From NCBI RefSeq assembly GCF_033954455.1, contig NZ_CP121473.1:310001-374000 (forward strand): DNA of 64,000 nt, written 5' to 3'. Below the pieces are notes generated by a model. That model ran no database searches, was not told the origin of the DNA, and was given only the letters and a program-made list of their open reading frames with translations. The translations under genes were made by a program, and so were the position numbers. This DNA is from Thiorhodovibrio litoralis. Its GTDB lineage: Bacteria; Pseudomonadota; Gammaproteobacteria; Chromatiales; Chromatiaceae. Below are positions 36,784 to 45,806 of the stretch, piece after piece; within the stretch, counting starts at the first letter, position 1, and every line of letters begins with the position of its first letter.

Positions 36784-37554
36784 TCAGAAGCCGAGACTCG
36801 AGAGCAGGGCATCGACATCGTCCTGGCTGGACATGACTTCAGCCTCTGCATCCTTGGTGTTAGGCACGGCCGGTCCCTGAGCCGCGAGCGCGTCGGGCTC
36901 GGCGACCGCAGTCGTCGCTGACTGGTGAATTTTGTCGGGCTCCAGGCGCGCGCCGGAGAGGCGCACCAGGCCAACCAGGTTGCCCTCAACCTCTTGCACC
37001 AGTTTGATGACGCGCGCGATGATCTGACCGGTCAGGTCCTGGAAATCCTGCGCCATCATGACCTCGGACATCAGACTACCCATGCGCTTGGTTTCCGCCG
37101 TGGCATGGTGCAGAAAGTCATCGAGTTCGTGCGTGAGGTCGCGAAACTGCTCCACGCTCAGCTCGCGGCCGCGGAACTTGGTCCAGCTCTCGGCAAAGCG
37201 TGCGGATTTTTCATGCAACGCCTCGGCGATGGGCAGCCCTTCATCAACCGCGTTCAGGGTGCGGTGCGTGGCTTGTTCGGTCATGGTGATGACGTGGTTC
37301 AGACGCTCCTTGGCATCCGGAAACTCCGACTGCGTAAGCTCGATCAGGCGGGAGTCGTCGCGAAAACCGCGCAGGGCCTCGTGGAGCTCGCGGGTGAGGC
37401 GCCCGAGTTCCTCGAACAGCTCGCGCTCATAGGGGGCACCCAAGCGCTGGATGGTCAGCGCGGCTTCATCGGTTTGGCCGGATTCGAGTTGTTCGATCAG
37501 CAGCCGCGCCAGCTCAAGCTGGTGCTCGTTTAATTCTTCTTGCTGTTGTGACAT
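36784..37554 (-). CDS. cheZ: CheY-P phosphatase CheZ
   Basis: CheZ dephosphorylates CheY-P. The 256-residue protein has a long helical hairpin with the catalytic region MGSLMSEVMMAQDFQDLTGQIIARVI, where Asp-Phe-Gln-Asp-Leu-Thr-Gly-Gln is the family motif, and a separate C-terminal CheY-binding helix SSQDDVDALLSSLGF joined by a flexible linker. That terminal peptide resembles the FliM N-terminus. It lies between cheY and cheA. Confidence 0.95.
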   Translation of the reverse strand: MSQQQEELNEHQLELARLLIEQLESGQTDEAALTIQRLGAPYERELFEELGRLTRELHEALRGFRDDSRLIELTQSEFPDAKERLNHVITMTEQATHRTLNAVDEGLPIAEALHEKSARFAESWTKFRGRELSVEQFRDLTHELDDFLHHATAETKRMGSLMSEVMMAQDFQDLTGQIIARVIKLVQEVEGNLVGLVRLSGARLEPDKIHQSATTAVAEPDALAAQGPAVPNTKDAEAEVMSSQDDVDALLSSLGF

Positions 37555-37642
37555 AGTCCTGCCGTGCCGCGCTGACCTGGTTGGCGGTGCCCGTTTGGCG
37601 GCGTGAGGGTTGGCGGCCTAGAGCTTGCCCCTGGAAACCGTC

Positions 37643-38017
37643 TCAGCCTTGAAGACGCTCAAAGATTTTTTCGATTTTTTCCCTGAGCGTTTCCGCAGTG
37701 AAGGGCTTGACGATATAGCCGTTAACTCCTGACTGCGCGGCCTCCATGATCTGCTCGCGCTTGGCCTCGGCGGTGACCATCAACACTGGCAAGGTCTTGA
37801 GACGCTCGTCGGCGCGAATAGCCTTCAGCAACTCAATGCCTTGCATGATCGGCATGTTCCAATCGGTCACCAGGAAGTCGAAGTCGCCGTTTTTGAGCAT
37901 CGGCAACGCGGTACTGCCATCGTCGGCCTCCATGGTGTTGTTGAATCCGAGCTCGCGCAGGAGATTCTTGATGATGCGACGCATCGTGGAGAAATCATCC
38001 ACGATGAGAATTTTCAT
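37643..38017 (-). CDS. cheY: Chemotaxis response regulator CheY
   Basis: CheY-P binds the flagellar switch and changes rotation. The protein is a single receiver domain: [25 protein letters not shown], phospho-Asp in [26 protein letters not shown] and the conserved Lys in [11 protein letters not shown] 38017 gives 124 residues and the standard CheY N-terminus. A TTG at 38041 would add eight residues without better support. It follows fliA by 85 bases. Confidence 0.96.
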   Translation of the reverse strand: MKILIVDDFSTMRRIIKNLLRELGFNNTMEADDGSTALPMLKNGDFDFLVTDWNMPIMQGIELLKAIRADERLKTLPVLMVTAEAKREQIMEAAQSGVNGYIVKPFTAETLREKIEKIFERLQG

Positions 38018-38102
38018 GCCTTTATCCACTTTCAGCTCCAAACCAACTCGATGAGTGATAATACGAAGATCGTAAGACCCCCGTCAGCCGATCAGCATCG
38101 GC

Positions 38103-38858
38103 TTATTTGTCCGATTCACCGGCACCGACCCACTCCTGCAGACGAGCCCTGAGCCGGTGGACGGACTGACTGCGTATCTGACACACGCGGGATTCTGTAA
38201 TACCCATGACGGCACCAATCTCGCGCAAATTCAATTCCTCATTGTAATAGAGCGCCAGCACCAGCCGCTCCTTCTCCGGCAGACTGGCCAGGGCCTCAGC
38301 CAGCGCATCGCGAAACGCATCGCGCTCTAGCGAATCGACCGGGGTCGAGCCATCAGCCGGCAGCAGACGATCATGATCGCGATCCTGACCGAAAAGCTCA
38401 TCCAGCCCGAGCAAATGCACACCGGCATTGTCCTGCAACATGCCATGGAATTCATCCAGGCTGACATCCAACTCGGCGGCAATCTCGCGGTCGCGCGCGG
38501 CGCGTCCTTCGCGCGCCTCGACGCTCTGAATGGCCACGGCCATCCGCCGGCTGTTGCGATGCACCGAGCGCGGCGCCCAGTCGGCCCGCCGCAACTCGTC
38601 GATCATGGCGCCGCGAATGCGAATTCCGGCATAGGTGGCAAAGGTGGCCCCCTGCCCGCCCTGGAATTGACGCGCCGCTTCGATCAGGCCAATCATACCC
38701 GATTGAATCAGGTCGTCGACCTGAACTGACGCCGGCAGCCGCGCCATGAGGTGATGCGCGATACGGCGGACCAGGTCAACGTGCTCGCTCACGAGCTGCT
38801 CTGGCGACTGCGCGTCCGCATCGCTCTGATAGCCCTGCAAGGGTCGCTTCGCGGTCAT
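38103..38858 (-). CDS. fliA: Flagellar RNA polymerase sigma-28 factor
   Basis: FliA directs transcription of late flagellar and chemotaxis genes and is held by FlgM. The 251-residue protein shows region 2 (LVRRIAHHLMARLPASVQVDDLIQSGMIGLIEAARQFQGGQGATFATYAGIRIRGAMIDELR), region 3 (RDREIAAELDVSLDEFH) and region 4 (ALASLPEKERLVLALYYNEELNLREIGAVMGITESRVCQIRSQSVHRLR). The start at ATG 38858 has a weak ribosome-binding site; GGGAGG lies 17 bases upstream. The 169-base leader contains three 16-base direct repeats. Confidence 0.96.
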   Translation of the reverse strand: MTAKRPLQGYQSDADAQSPEQLVSEHVDLVRRIAHHLMARLPASVQVDDLIQSGMIGLIEAARQFQGGQGATFATYAGIRIRGAMIDELRRADWAPRSVHRNSRRMAVAIQSVEAREGRAARDREIAAELDVSLDEFHGMLQDNAGVHLLGLDELFGQDRDHDRLLPADGSTPVDSLERDAFRDALAEALASLPEKERLVLALYYNEELNLREIGAVMGITESRVCQIRSQSVHRLRARLQEWVGAGESDK

Positions 38859-38880
38859 GACGGATGCAAGATCACGCCTC

Positions 38881-38928
38881 CCTGATATTCAACTGGCCTG
38901 ATATTCATCGGGCCTGATATGCAACTGG
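38881..38928 (-). repeat. Three 16-base direct repeats upstream of fliA
   Basis: CCTGATATTCAACTGG, CCTGATATTCATCGGG and CCTGATATGCAACTGG lie head to tail, 23 to 70 bases upstream of the fliA start codon, between flhG and fliA. Each keeps CCTGATAT. They could be a protein-binding array or part of an RNA leader; no known motif is recognised. Confidence 0.85.
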
Positions 38929-39027
38929 GTAATCGACTCGATCGGCCGTCGCTCGTGGCCCGATAAATGGTCTGACAATAGGCCACAGGGTTAAGGGTAG
39001 CCGCCACACAGAGACTGCGCCAGTCAC

Positions 39028-39852
39028 TCAGGCCCGCTCGAGCATGCGCTCGACAAAGAAACTGAGACCGCCGCTGCCGCTGCGCGCTGTTTTCCATCCG
39101 TCGACGCGCCGTGCCAGCTCGCTAAAAGCGCGGCCGGAGGGGCTTGACGGGTACAGGCTCACCACCGGCACGCGCTTCTGCACCGCCCGGCGCAAGTGCT
39201 CATCGAGCGGAATGGCTGCGGAGACATCCACCACCACCTCGGGCAAATATTGCGTCAGCACGGTTGTGAGCTTTTGCGCCAAGCGCCGAGCCGCCTCGGC
39301 GCTGGCGACCATGTTACAGACCAAGCGGAAGCGGCGCAGCCCATGATCTTGGTATAGCACCTTCATTAGTGCGTAAGCGTCTGTCATGGAGGCCGGCTCG
39401 TCACAGACAACGACCAGCACCTCCTGCACCGCTTTGCAGAAGCTGGTGACGGACTCCTGCACGCCGGCGGCGGTATCGACGATCAGCACATCGAGCGGGT
39501 CGCGGTAGGAGCTGAAGGCGCGAATCAACCCGGCATGCTCGGTCGGGGTGAGATTGGCCATGGAAGCGATACCCGAGGCCGAGGGAACCAGCAAGATGCC
39601 CTCGGGGCCTTCGACCAGCACGGCTTTCAGATCCTCCACCTCGCCGTTGACCAGATCGTGCAGCGTGCGCTGGGGGCGCAGGCCAAGCAGCAAATCGGCA
39701 TTCGCCAGGCCCAGGTCGGCATCGAACAGCATGACGCGACGACCAAGCCTGGCCAGTGCCACGGCGAGATTAACCGAAACATTGGTTTTGCCAACGCCAC
39801 CCTTGCCGCTGGCGATGGCGACGATTTTCAGCCCGGAGTCATAGGCCGACAT
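39028..39852 (-). CDS. flhG: Flagellar number regulator FlhG (FleN, MinD-like ATPase)
   Basis: FlhG/FleN limits polar flagellum number, partly by restraining the FleQ-type activator. The 274-residue P-loop ATPase has the deviant Walker A motif SGKGGVGKTNVSVNLA at residues 15–30, a switch region (FDADLGLANADLLLGL), DVLIVDTAAGV and a C-terminal amphipathic helix (FSELARRVDGW onward) for membrane contact. It overlaps flhF by 14 bases. With flhF, it implies a polar flagellum in low, controlled number. Confidence 0.95.
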   Translation of the reverse strand: MSAYDSGLKIVAIASGKGGVGKTNVSVNLAVALARLGRRVMLFDADLGLANADLLLGLRPQRTLHDLVNGEVEDLKAVLVEGPEGILLVPSASGIASMANLTPTEHAGLIRAFSSYRDPLDVLIVDTAAGVQESVTSFCKAVQEVLVVVCDEPASMTDAYALMKVLYQDHGLRRFRLVCNMVASAEAARRLAQKLTTVLTQYLPEVVVDVSAAIPLDEHLRRAVQKRVPVVSLYPSSPSGRAFSELARRVDGWKTARSGSGGLSFFVERMLERA

Positions 39853-41140
39853 GAGCGCTTTTCCTGAATGGAACCACCGACTCGAGGATCATACCCTGAT
39901 CCTGCGGGCCAAGGCGATCAGCAATGGGTGCCGAGCCCAAGGGGCGGGCTGTCACGCGCTCGCCCGCAGTGCGTTCCGCCGACGCGCGGATGGAGGAAGT
40001 GCGCGCGAAAGTGCTCCCGCGCAGAGGCGTTTCGCGCAGGGCCAGTCGCGTCAGATAGAGGGTGTCGATCGTATGGAAATGCTCGCCCAGCCCCTGGCCG
40101 TCGCTGTAAAAAGCAAGCCCGAGGCGTTGCTCGAGCAGTACCGAGAGCGTTTCGCCAAGCTGTTCGGCTTCGTCCACCTTAGTCAGCACCAGGGCACTCG
40201 GCGCACTGCCCTGGAAGGCTTGCAGCACCTGCCGCAGTACCCGTCCTTGATGAGTCGCTGCAATCACCAGCCAGGTTTTCAAATCGACCTCGGAGCGCAC
40301 CTGCGCGAACAGCCGTTGCTCGGCCACATCGCGCGCGGCCTGTCCGGCGGTGTCGATCAGCACCAGGCGCCCGTCGCCGGCACGCACCGAGAGATCGGCC
40401 AATTCGCGCTCGCTCTCAAGCAGCATCACCGGCACGCCAGCCATCTGCCCGAAGGCTTGGAGTTGCTTGTAGGCGCCCAAACGCTGACGGTCGAGCGTCA
40501 CCAGGCTGACGGCGTCGCGTCCCATGCGCCGGATCTGGCGCAGCGCAAGCCGGCTGATGGTGGTGGTCTTGCCCACGCCAGTCGGCCCGACCAGTGCCAG
40601 CATGCCGCCATGTTCAAGGATGTCGGGCTGCTCGGTGGCGAGCGCCGAGGACAGCCGCGCGCGCACGCGCGACCAGGCGGTTTCGACATTGGTATCTTCA
40701 GGAATGCCGCCGGTTACGCTGCGCGAGAGCTTCTCGTTGAAGCCGCACTCGGTCAGGCCGGCGACCAGCTCCGCCGCAAGCGGATGCCGCGCGGCCCACT
40801 GCGCGCTCTCGCTGGCGCCATTCTGCTGGACCAGCAAATGGCGCAGATCGCTCAGCTCGCGGCGCATGGCATCAAGCTCGGGATCGACCGGACCCTGACC
40901 GCGCGCGCTATGGTGACCTTGGGTGCGCGCACCGTTGCGTCGGGATGCGCTAGCTTCGCGGCTTTGCGCGCTCACGCGTGTTGGCTCGGCTGGAGCTCCG
41001 TCATGATCGAGCGCCGCGACGATTTCGAGCATCCCTTCCACCCGGCGACTGGAGAGAATCACAGCGTCAGCGCCCTGATGCTCACGCACCTGGCGCATTG
41101 CATCGCTCATGTCCTTCGCTCGATACCGCCTGACATTCAT
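39839..41140 (-). CDS. flhF: Signal-recognition-particle-like GTPase FlhF
   Basis: FlhF places the flagellum at the pole. The 433-residue SRP-type GTPase has an N-terminal FlhF-specific stretch (MNVRRYRAKDMSDAMRQVREHQGADAVIL), a basic linker, an NG domain with P-loop GPTGVGKTT (residues 185–193), VTLDRQRLGAYKQLQAFGQMAGVPV, LIDTAGQAARD and LTKVDEAEQLG. A hairpin in the 81-base gap upstream follows flhA. Its overlap with flhG suggests coupled expression. Confidence 0.95.
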   Translation of the reverse strand: MNVRRYRAKDMSDAMRQVREHQGADAVILSSRRVEGMLEIVAALDHDGAPAEPTRVSAQSREASASRRNGARTQGHHSARGQGPVDPELDAMRRELSDLRHLLVQQNGASESAQWAARHPLAAELVAGLTECGFNEKLSRSVTGGIPEDTNVETAWSRVRARLSSALATEQPDILEHGGMLALVGPTGVGKTTTISRLALRQIRRMGRDAVSLVTLDRQRLGAYKQLQAFGQMAGVPVMLLESERELADLSVRAGDGRLVLIDTAGQAARDVAEQRLFAQVRSEVDLKTWLVIAATHQGRVLRQVLQAFQGSAPSALVLTKVDEAEQLGETLSVLLEQRLGLAFYSDGQGLGEHFHTIDTLYLTRLALRETPLRGSTFARTSSIRASAERTAGERVTARPLGSAPIADRLGPQDQGMILESVVPFRKSAHVGL

Positions 41141-41179
41141 CTGTGTTCTCCATTAAGCTCAAAAAGTTTTCAAGCTCTC

Positions 41180-41202
41180 AAGGGCCGTATCAACAGGCCC
41201 TT
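41180..41202 (-). terminator. Hairpin between flhA and flhF
   Basis: A perfect 7-base stem (AAGGGCC/GGCCCTT) with a 9-base loop lies in the 81-base gap. On the minus strand a T-rich tract follows only after about 15 bases, so it is a weak terminator, an attenuator or an mRNA-processing structure. Confidence 0.35.
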
Positions 41203-41221
41203 GGATAGTGTTTGGTTGTCT

Positions 41222-43324
41222 TCAGGCCGCGCGTGCCTCGTTCTGTCCCACGGTCGCGACCACCCGGATGCGCCTGTTGTCCGGAATCTCAGTAAAGGCG
41301 ATCACTGTCAGATTCCGCACCGCGCCGCGCAACCAGCTCGAGATCCAGGAGCGGATTTCCGGCGCCACCACCAGGACCGCCGGTGCGCCTTCGACCTCCT
41401 GTCGGCGGGCCGCATCTGCCACGGACCGCTGCACCCGCTCGGCCAGGCTGGGCTCGATCCCGATGGTCTCGCCCTGACTGGTCTGAAGTGACTTATGCAA
41501 GAGCTGTTCCAATGAGGGGTCGAGCGCGATCAGCGGCAGCTCTTCGCTAGGGCCGATCAGGTCCTGCACGATGGAGCGCGCCAGCGCGACGCGCACGGCG
41601 GCCGTTAATGTGTCGGGATCCTGACTCGTCTGCGAGCGTTCCGCCAAGGTTTCGGCGATAGTGCGGATATCGCGGATGGACACCTGCTCGGCGAGCAGAT
41701 TCTGCAGTACCTTGAGGACCGCACCAAGGGAGAGCTGCTTGGAGAACAGGTTCTCGACCAGCTTGGGCGAACGCCGCCCGAGTTGATCGAGCAGATGCTG
41801 GACTTCTTCGTAGCCGATCAGCCGATAGGCGCTCTCGCGCAGCACCTGCGACAGATGGGTGGCGATCACGGTCGCGCCATCGACCACGGTGTAGCCGGCG
41901 CCTTGCGCGGCATCGCGGTCGGAGGGATCGATCCAGAGCGCGTCGAGGTTAAAAGTCGGGTCCTTGGTCGGCGTGCCCGGGACCTTGCCGAACACCTGCC
42001 CGGGGTTGATCGCGAGCTCGCGGTCCGGGAAGACCTCGGCACTGGCGACATTCACACCCAGCAACGCAATGCGGTATTGGTTCGGGCCAAGCTCCAGGTT
42101 GTCGCGAATGTGCACCGGCTGAATCAAGAAGCCCAGCTCCTGCGACAGCTTGCGACGCACGCCCTTGATGCGGCCCATCAACTGGCCGTCCTGACTGCGG
42201 TCGACCAGCGGAATCAGCCGGTAGCCGACCTCCAGCGCCACCAGATCGACCGCCGGCACATCCTCCCAGGACAGGTCGCGCTGCTCGGGTGAGGGCACGT
42301 CGACTCCGGGTGGCAGCGCTGCCTGAGCGTCAACGGCTTCTAGCTCGCGCGCGCGGCGGCTGATCTGATACCCAGCCCCTGCGAACATGCTCGCAAGCCC
42401 CAAGAACACCATGTTGGGCATGCCGGGAATCAAGCCCAAAATACCAATGATCCCGGAGGAGACATAAAGCACCTTGGGGTTCTGGAACAGCTGCTTGCTC
42501 ACCTGGCTGCCCATGTCCTGCGCGGTGGAGACGCGGGTGACGATGAGCGCGGTCGCGGATGACAGCAGCAGTGACGGCAATTGGGCAACCAGACCGTCGC
42601 CGATGGTCAGCAGCACGAAGTTGGATGCGGCGTCGCTGAACGTCATGTCGTGCTGCGTGGTACCGATGATCAGCCCGCCAATAACGTTGATGAACAAAAT
42701 CAGAATGCCGGCGACGGCATCCCCGCGCACGAACTTGCTGGCGCCGTCCATCGAACCGTAGAAATCAGCCTCCTGGGCAATCTCCTCGCGCCGCGTGCGG
42801 GCGGTATCCTGATCGATCAGACCGGCATTGAGGTCGGCGTCGATTGCCATCTGCTTGCCAGGCATGGCATCCAGGGTGAAGCGGGCGCTGACCTCAGATA
42901 CGCGTCCGGCGCCCTTGGTGACCACCACGAAATTGATAATGACCAGAATGGAGAACACCACCAGACCGGCGGCGAAGTTACCGCCGATGACGAAATCACC
43001 AAAAGCCTGCACCACGCGCCCGGCTGCACCTGTACCGTCGGCACCATTGAGCAGGATCACCCGCGTCGAGGCGACATTGAGCGCCAGGCGCAGCAGGGTG
43101 GCGACCAGCAACACGGTCGGGAAGATGGCGAACTCGAGCGGTCGCGGGGTGTAGATCGCGACCATGATCACGACCAGCGACAGCGCGATGTTGAAGGTAA
43201 AGAGAATGTCCAGAATGAAGGGCGGTAGCGGCAGCACCAACATAGACAATAAGGCCATAATGAGCACGGGCGCGCCAAGCCCGAAGCCGCGCAGGGATTG
43301 CAGTCTTTCGGCGATGGTGGCCAT
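41222..43324 (-). CDS. flhA: Flagellar export gate protein FlhA
   Basis: FlhA is the major export-gate protein of the flagellar type III system. The 700-residue protein has eight predicted membrane helices in residues 18–330 (PVLIMALLSMLVLPLPPFILDILFTFNIALSLVVIMVAIYT at the start), the FHIPEP-type loop block DAMPGKQMAIDADLNAGLID, and a large cytoplasmic nonameric domain (residues about 360–700). Its ATG overlaps the flhB stop by one base, so the two gate proteins are coupled. Confidence 0.97.
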   Translation of the reverse strand: MATIAERLQSLRGFGLGAPVLIMALLSMLVLPLPPFILDILFTFNIALSLVVIMVAIYTPRPLEFAIFPTVLLVATLLRLALNVASTRVILLNGADGTGAAGRVVQAFGDFVIGGNFAAGLVVFSILVIINFVVVTKGAGRVSEVSARFTLDAMPGKQMAIDADLNAGLIDQDTARTRREEIAQEADFYGSMDGASKFVRGDAVAGILILFINVIGGLIIGTTQHDMTFSDAASNFVLLTIGDGLVAQLPSLLLSSATALIVTRVSTAQDMGSQVSKQLFQNPKVLYVSSGIIGILGLIPGMPNMVFLGLASMFAGAGYQISRRARELEAVDAQAALPPGVDVPSPEQRDLSWEDVPAVDLVALEVGYRLIPLVDRSQDGQLMGRIKGVRRKLSQELGFLIQPVHIRDNLELGPNQYRIALLGVNVASAEVFPDRELAINPGQVFGKVPGTPTKDPTFNLDALWIDPSDRDAAQGAGYTVVDGATVIATHLSQVLRESAYRLIGYEEVQHLLDQLGRRSPKLVENLFSKQLSLGAVLKVLQNLLAEQVSIRDIRTIAETLAERSQTSQDPDTLTAAVRVALARSIVQDLIGPSEELPLIALDPSLEQLLHKSLQTSQGETIGIEPSLAERVQRSVADAARRQEVEGAPAVLVVAPEIRSWISSWLRGAVRNLTVIAFTEIPDNRRIRVVATVGQNEARAA

Positions 43325-44475
43325 CAGTGTGCCCTGCGCGCACGGCGCGCCGAGGTCGGATCGAGATACTCCTCAGGTACCGGCAGGTCGTGCGGCATGC
43401 TCGGGTGCGTATTCGGGCGCTTAAGCTGATAGACATAGGCCAGGATGCGCGCCACGGCGACAAAAAGTCCGCCGGGGATTTCCTTATTTAGCTCGGTGGT
43501 GAAGTAGATCGCGCGTGCCACCTTAGGCGCTTCCACGGTGGTAATCAGATGCTCCTCGGCCAGCTCGCGAATCTTGAAGGCCACATCGTCAACGCCCTTG
43601 GCCAACAGCCGCGGCGCGCTCATGGCGCCCGGCTTATAAGAGATTGCCACCGCATAATGGGTCGGGTTGGTAATGATGACGTCGGCCTTAGGAACTTCGG
43701 ACATCATGCGCCGTTGCGCCATCTCCATTTGCATCTGGCGGATTTTCCCTTTGACCTCGGGCTTGCCTTCCGTCTCCTTGTGCTCGTCCTTCACCTCTTG
43801 CAGCGTCATCTTGAGCTGCTTGTTGTGGTTCCACAGCTGAAAGGGTACATCGATCAGGGCGATCAGAATCAGCACCGCGGAGACCATCAAAAACACCCAG
43901 GCCGCCAGATGGGCGGAATGAATAATCGCTTCCTTGACCGGCTCCTCGCCCAGCATCAGAACCTCGTCGACGATGGTGGAAAGCACCATGGCGGCAACGC
44001 CGCCGACCAGTAAAAACTTACCAAGCGCCTTGCCAAGCTCCATCAGGCCGGTGGGCGAGACAAAGCGCTTCATGCCCTTTATCGGGTTGAGCTTGCTGAA
44101 TTTCGGCTGCAGTGCTTGTGACGAGAAATTGGCACCGCCGATGATCACTGGCCCGATCAAGGCGGCCACCGCTAGCAAACCGAGCAGCGGGGAGAGATTG
44201 AGCAATGCGCGGCCGAACTGTTCGCCAAAGTAGGCGGGAAGTACGGCAGGATCAAACAGCATGTCGCGCTCAAGCGTCAGGCTGTCGGCGAACTGATTGG
44301 CCATGCCGATGCCCAGATAGGAGCCGAACAGCAGCATGAAGGTGCTGGCCACAATCAGCTCAATGACGGTATTGAGCTCCTTGGAGCGGGGAACCTGGCC
44401 TTTCTCGCGTGATTCGCGGACCCGTTTGCCAGTGGGTTCTTCGGTTTTTTCTTGGCCGTTTTCGTTTTCGGCCAT
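43324..44475 (-). CDS. flhB: Flagellar export switch protein FlhB
   Basis: FlhB sets export specificity and self-cleaves. The 383-residue protein has four membrane helices in residues about 32–210 and a cytoplasmic C-terminal domain with the autocleavage site NPTH (Asn270-Pro271). The N-terminal EKTEEPTGKRVRESREKGQVPRSKEL is a family hallmark. The gene follows fliR and precedes flhA. A second, domain-only homologue is encoded at 30.1 kb. Confidence 0.97.
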   Translation of the reverse strand: MAENENGQEKTEEPTGKRVRESREKGQVPRSKELNTVIELIVASTFMLLFGSYLGIGMANQFADSLTLERDMLFDPAVLPAYFGEQFGRALLNLSPLLGLLAVAALIGPVIIGGANFSSQALQPKFSKLNPIKGMKRFVSPTGLMELGKALGKFLLVGGVAAMVLSTIVDEVLMLGEEPVKEAIIHSAHLAAWVFLMVSAVLILIALIDVPFQLWNHNKQLKMTLQEVKDEHKETEGKPEVKGKIRQMQMEMAQRRMMSEVPKADVIITNPTHYAVAISYKPGAMSAPRLLAKGVDDVAFKIRELAEEHLITTVEAPKVARAIYFTTELNKEIPGGLFVAVARILAYVYQLKRPNTHPSMPHDLPVPEEYLDPTSARRARRAH

Positions 44476-44598
44476 GTTCGTTCTCCAGCAGCCTGTGTCG
44501 GTCCGGCCATGTCGTTGCGCGATCTTTTGCTGCGATCGCCAAGCCGAGTGCGCGCGCCGGGGCGGCCCAGGACTTGACTCGCGAGCCTTCGGTTGCGA

Positions 44599-45375
44599 TC
44601 AGAGTCCAATCAGGCGCTGGATCAACTCAAAGCCCAGTGTCAATAACTCGCCTAATCGGGCAAAAACGCTCGGCAGCAAAATACTGAGAAGCACAAAGCC
44701 GGCCAACATCATGACCGGAAAGCCCACCGCAAAAATATTGAGCTGCGGCGCGGTGCGCGCCACCACACCCATGGCCAGATTGACCATCAGCAGCGAGGCA
44801 ACGGCTGGCAGCGCGATCAACAAGGCACCACTGAACATGGTGGTACCAAAATTCAGCAGCGTCCAGAAATCGTCCGGCACCAGACCGCCGACGCCGATCG
44901 GCAGACTGGAAAAGCTCAGCAGCAGCATCTCAAGCAGCACCAGATGGCCGTTCATGGCCAGGAACAGCAGGGTGGCGATGATGACGAAAAACTGCGAGAC
45001 GATGGGCACTTGCACACCAGCAGCCGGGTCAACCACCGAGGCAAAGCCAAGTCCCATTGACAGCGCCACGCTCTCGCCCGCCTGGGTCAGGGATGAAAAC
45101 ACCATCTGTAGTACAAAGCCCATGGCGATGCCGATCAGCACCTGCTGAATCGCAATGACCAACCCCTGCATGCTGAGCACGTCGATCATCGGCGGGGCTG
45201 GCAACTGGGGTGCGATCATCAAGGCCAGCAGCAGGCCAAAGCCGATGCGCATTCTGCCATTGACGCCGCGGGCGCCGAAGATCGGCGCCACCAGCAGCAT
45301 GGCGCTAATGCGCACGAAGGGCCAGATCACCGACAGGGTCCAGCTCATGATCTGATCGGCTGTGATGCTGATCAT
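44599..45375 (-). CDS. fliR: Flagellar export apparatus protein FliR
   Basis: FliR is a membrane component of the export gate complex FliPQR. From ATG 45375 it has 258 residues, almost entirely hydrophobic (WPFVRISAMLLVAPIFGARGVNGRMRIGFGLLLALMIAP, VLIGIAMGFVLQMVFSSLTQAGESVALSMGLGFASVVDP). The frame is open to 45450 but those residues are polar and not conserved. It follows fliQ and lies 123 bases before flhB. Confidence 0.94.
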   Translation of the reverse strand: MISITADQIMSWTLSVIWPFVRISAMLLVAPIFGARGVNGRMRIGFGLLLALMIAPQLPAPPMIDVLSMQGLVIAIQQVLIGIAMGFVLQMVFSSLTQAGESVALSMGLGFASVVDPAAGVQVPIVSQFFVIIATLLFLAMNGHLVLLEMLLLSFSSLPIGVGGLVPDDFWTLLNFGTTMFSGALLIALPAVASLLMVNLAMGVVARTAPQLNIFAVGFPVMMLAGFVLLSILLPSVFARLGELLTLGFELIQRLIGL

Positions 45376-45474
45376 CGCGCTTGCGCAGGCCAGACATGCC
45401 GACTGCCGAGGGTCATGGTCGCGCTCACGCCGAGAAATGAATCCTTGCATTCATTGTCTCTGAGCGCGGCCATC

Positions 45475-45744
45475 TCAGCCCAACAGCGAGGGAATGCTGT
45501 CGTAGAGTCCGGTGGTGTAGTCGGTAATGGTCGCCAACATCCAGTGGCCGGAAAAGAGCATGGCGGTAAAGACGCCAAGCAGCTTGGGGATGAAGGTCAG
45601 CGTCATCTCTTGAATCGAGGTCGCGGCCTGGATCATGCCAATCAGTACGCCGACGGCCAGACCTGTCAGCAGGGGGGGCGTAGCCAGCAATAACAGCACG
45701 GTTCCCGCATCTTTTCCGACATCGATCACCATTTCCGGAGTCAT
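45475..45744 (-). CDS. fliQ: Flagellar export apparatus protein FliQ
   Basis: FliQ is a small export-gate protein. The 89 residues form two membrane helices (TVLLLLATPPLLTGLAVGVLIGMIQAATSIQEMTLTFIPKLLGVFTAMLFSGHWML), matching the family in length and in the TSIQEMTLTFIPK motif. It lies between fliP and fliR. Confidence 0.96.
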   Translation of the reverse strand: MTPEMVIDVGKDAGTVLLLLATPPLLTGLAVGVLIGMIQAATSIQEMTLTFIPKLLGVFTAMLFSGHWMLATITDYTTGLYDSIPSLLG

Positions 45745-45806
45745 TGGATTTGCCTCTCAGCGCTTGTTGAATTGGGTTGACGTTGTGCTTGCTTGGAAGG
45801 TGATGC

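Noticed and set aside
38855-39097. An 80-codon minus-strand frame whose stop overlaps the fliA start as ATGA
   Set aside because: It overlaps the 3' end of flhG and translates the repeat leader. No ribosome-binding site or homology; the overlap looks accidental.
39851-41491. A 546-codon open frame on the plus strand
   Set aside because: It lies antisense to flhF and the end of flhA, both clear genes. High GC content leaves long open antisense frames; its protein resembles nothing.
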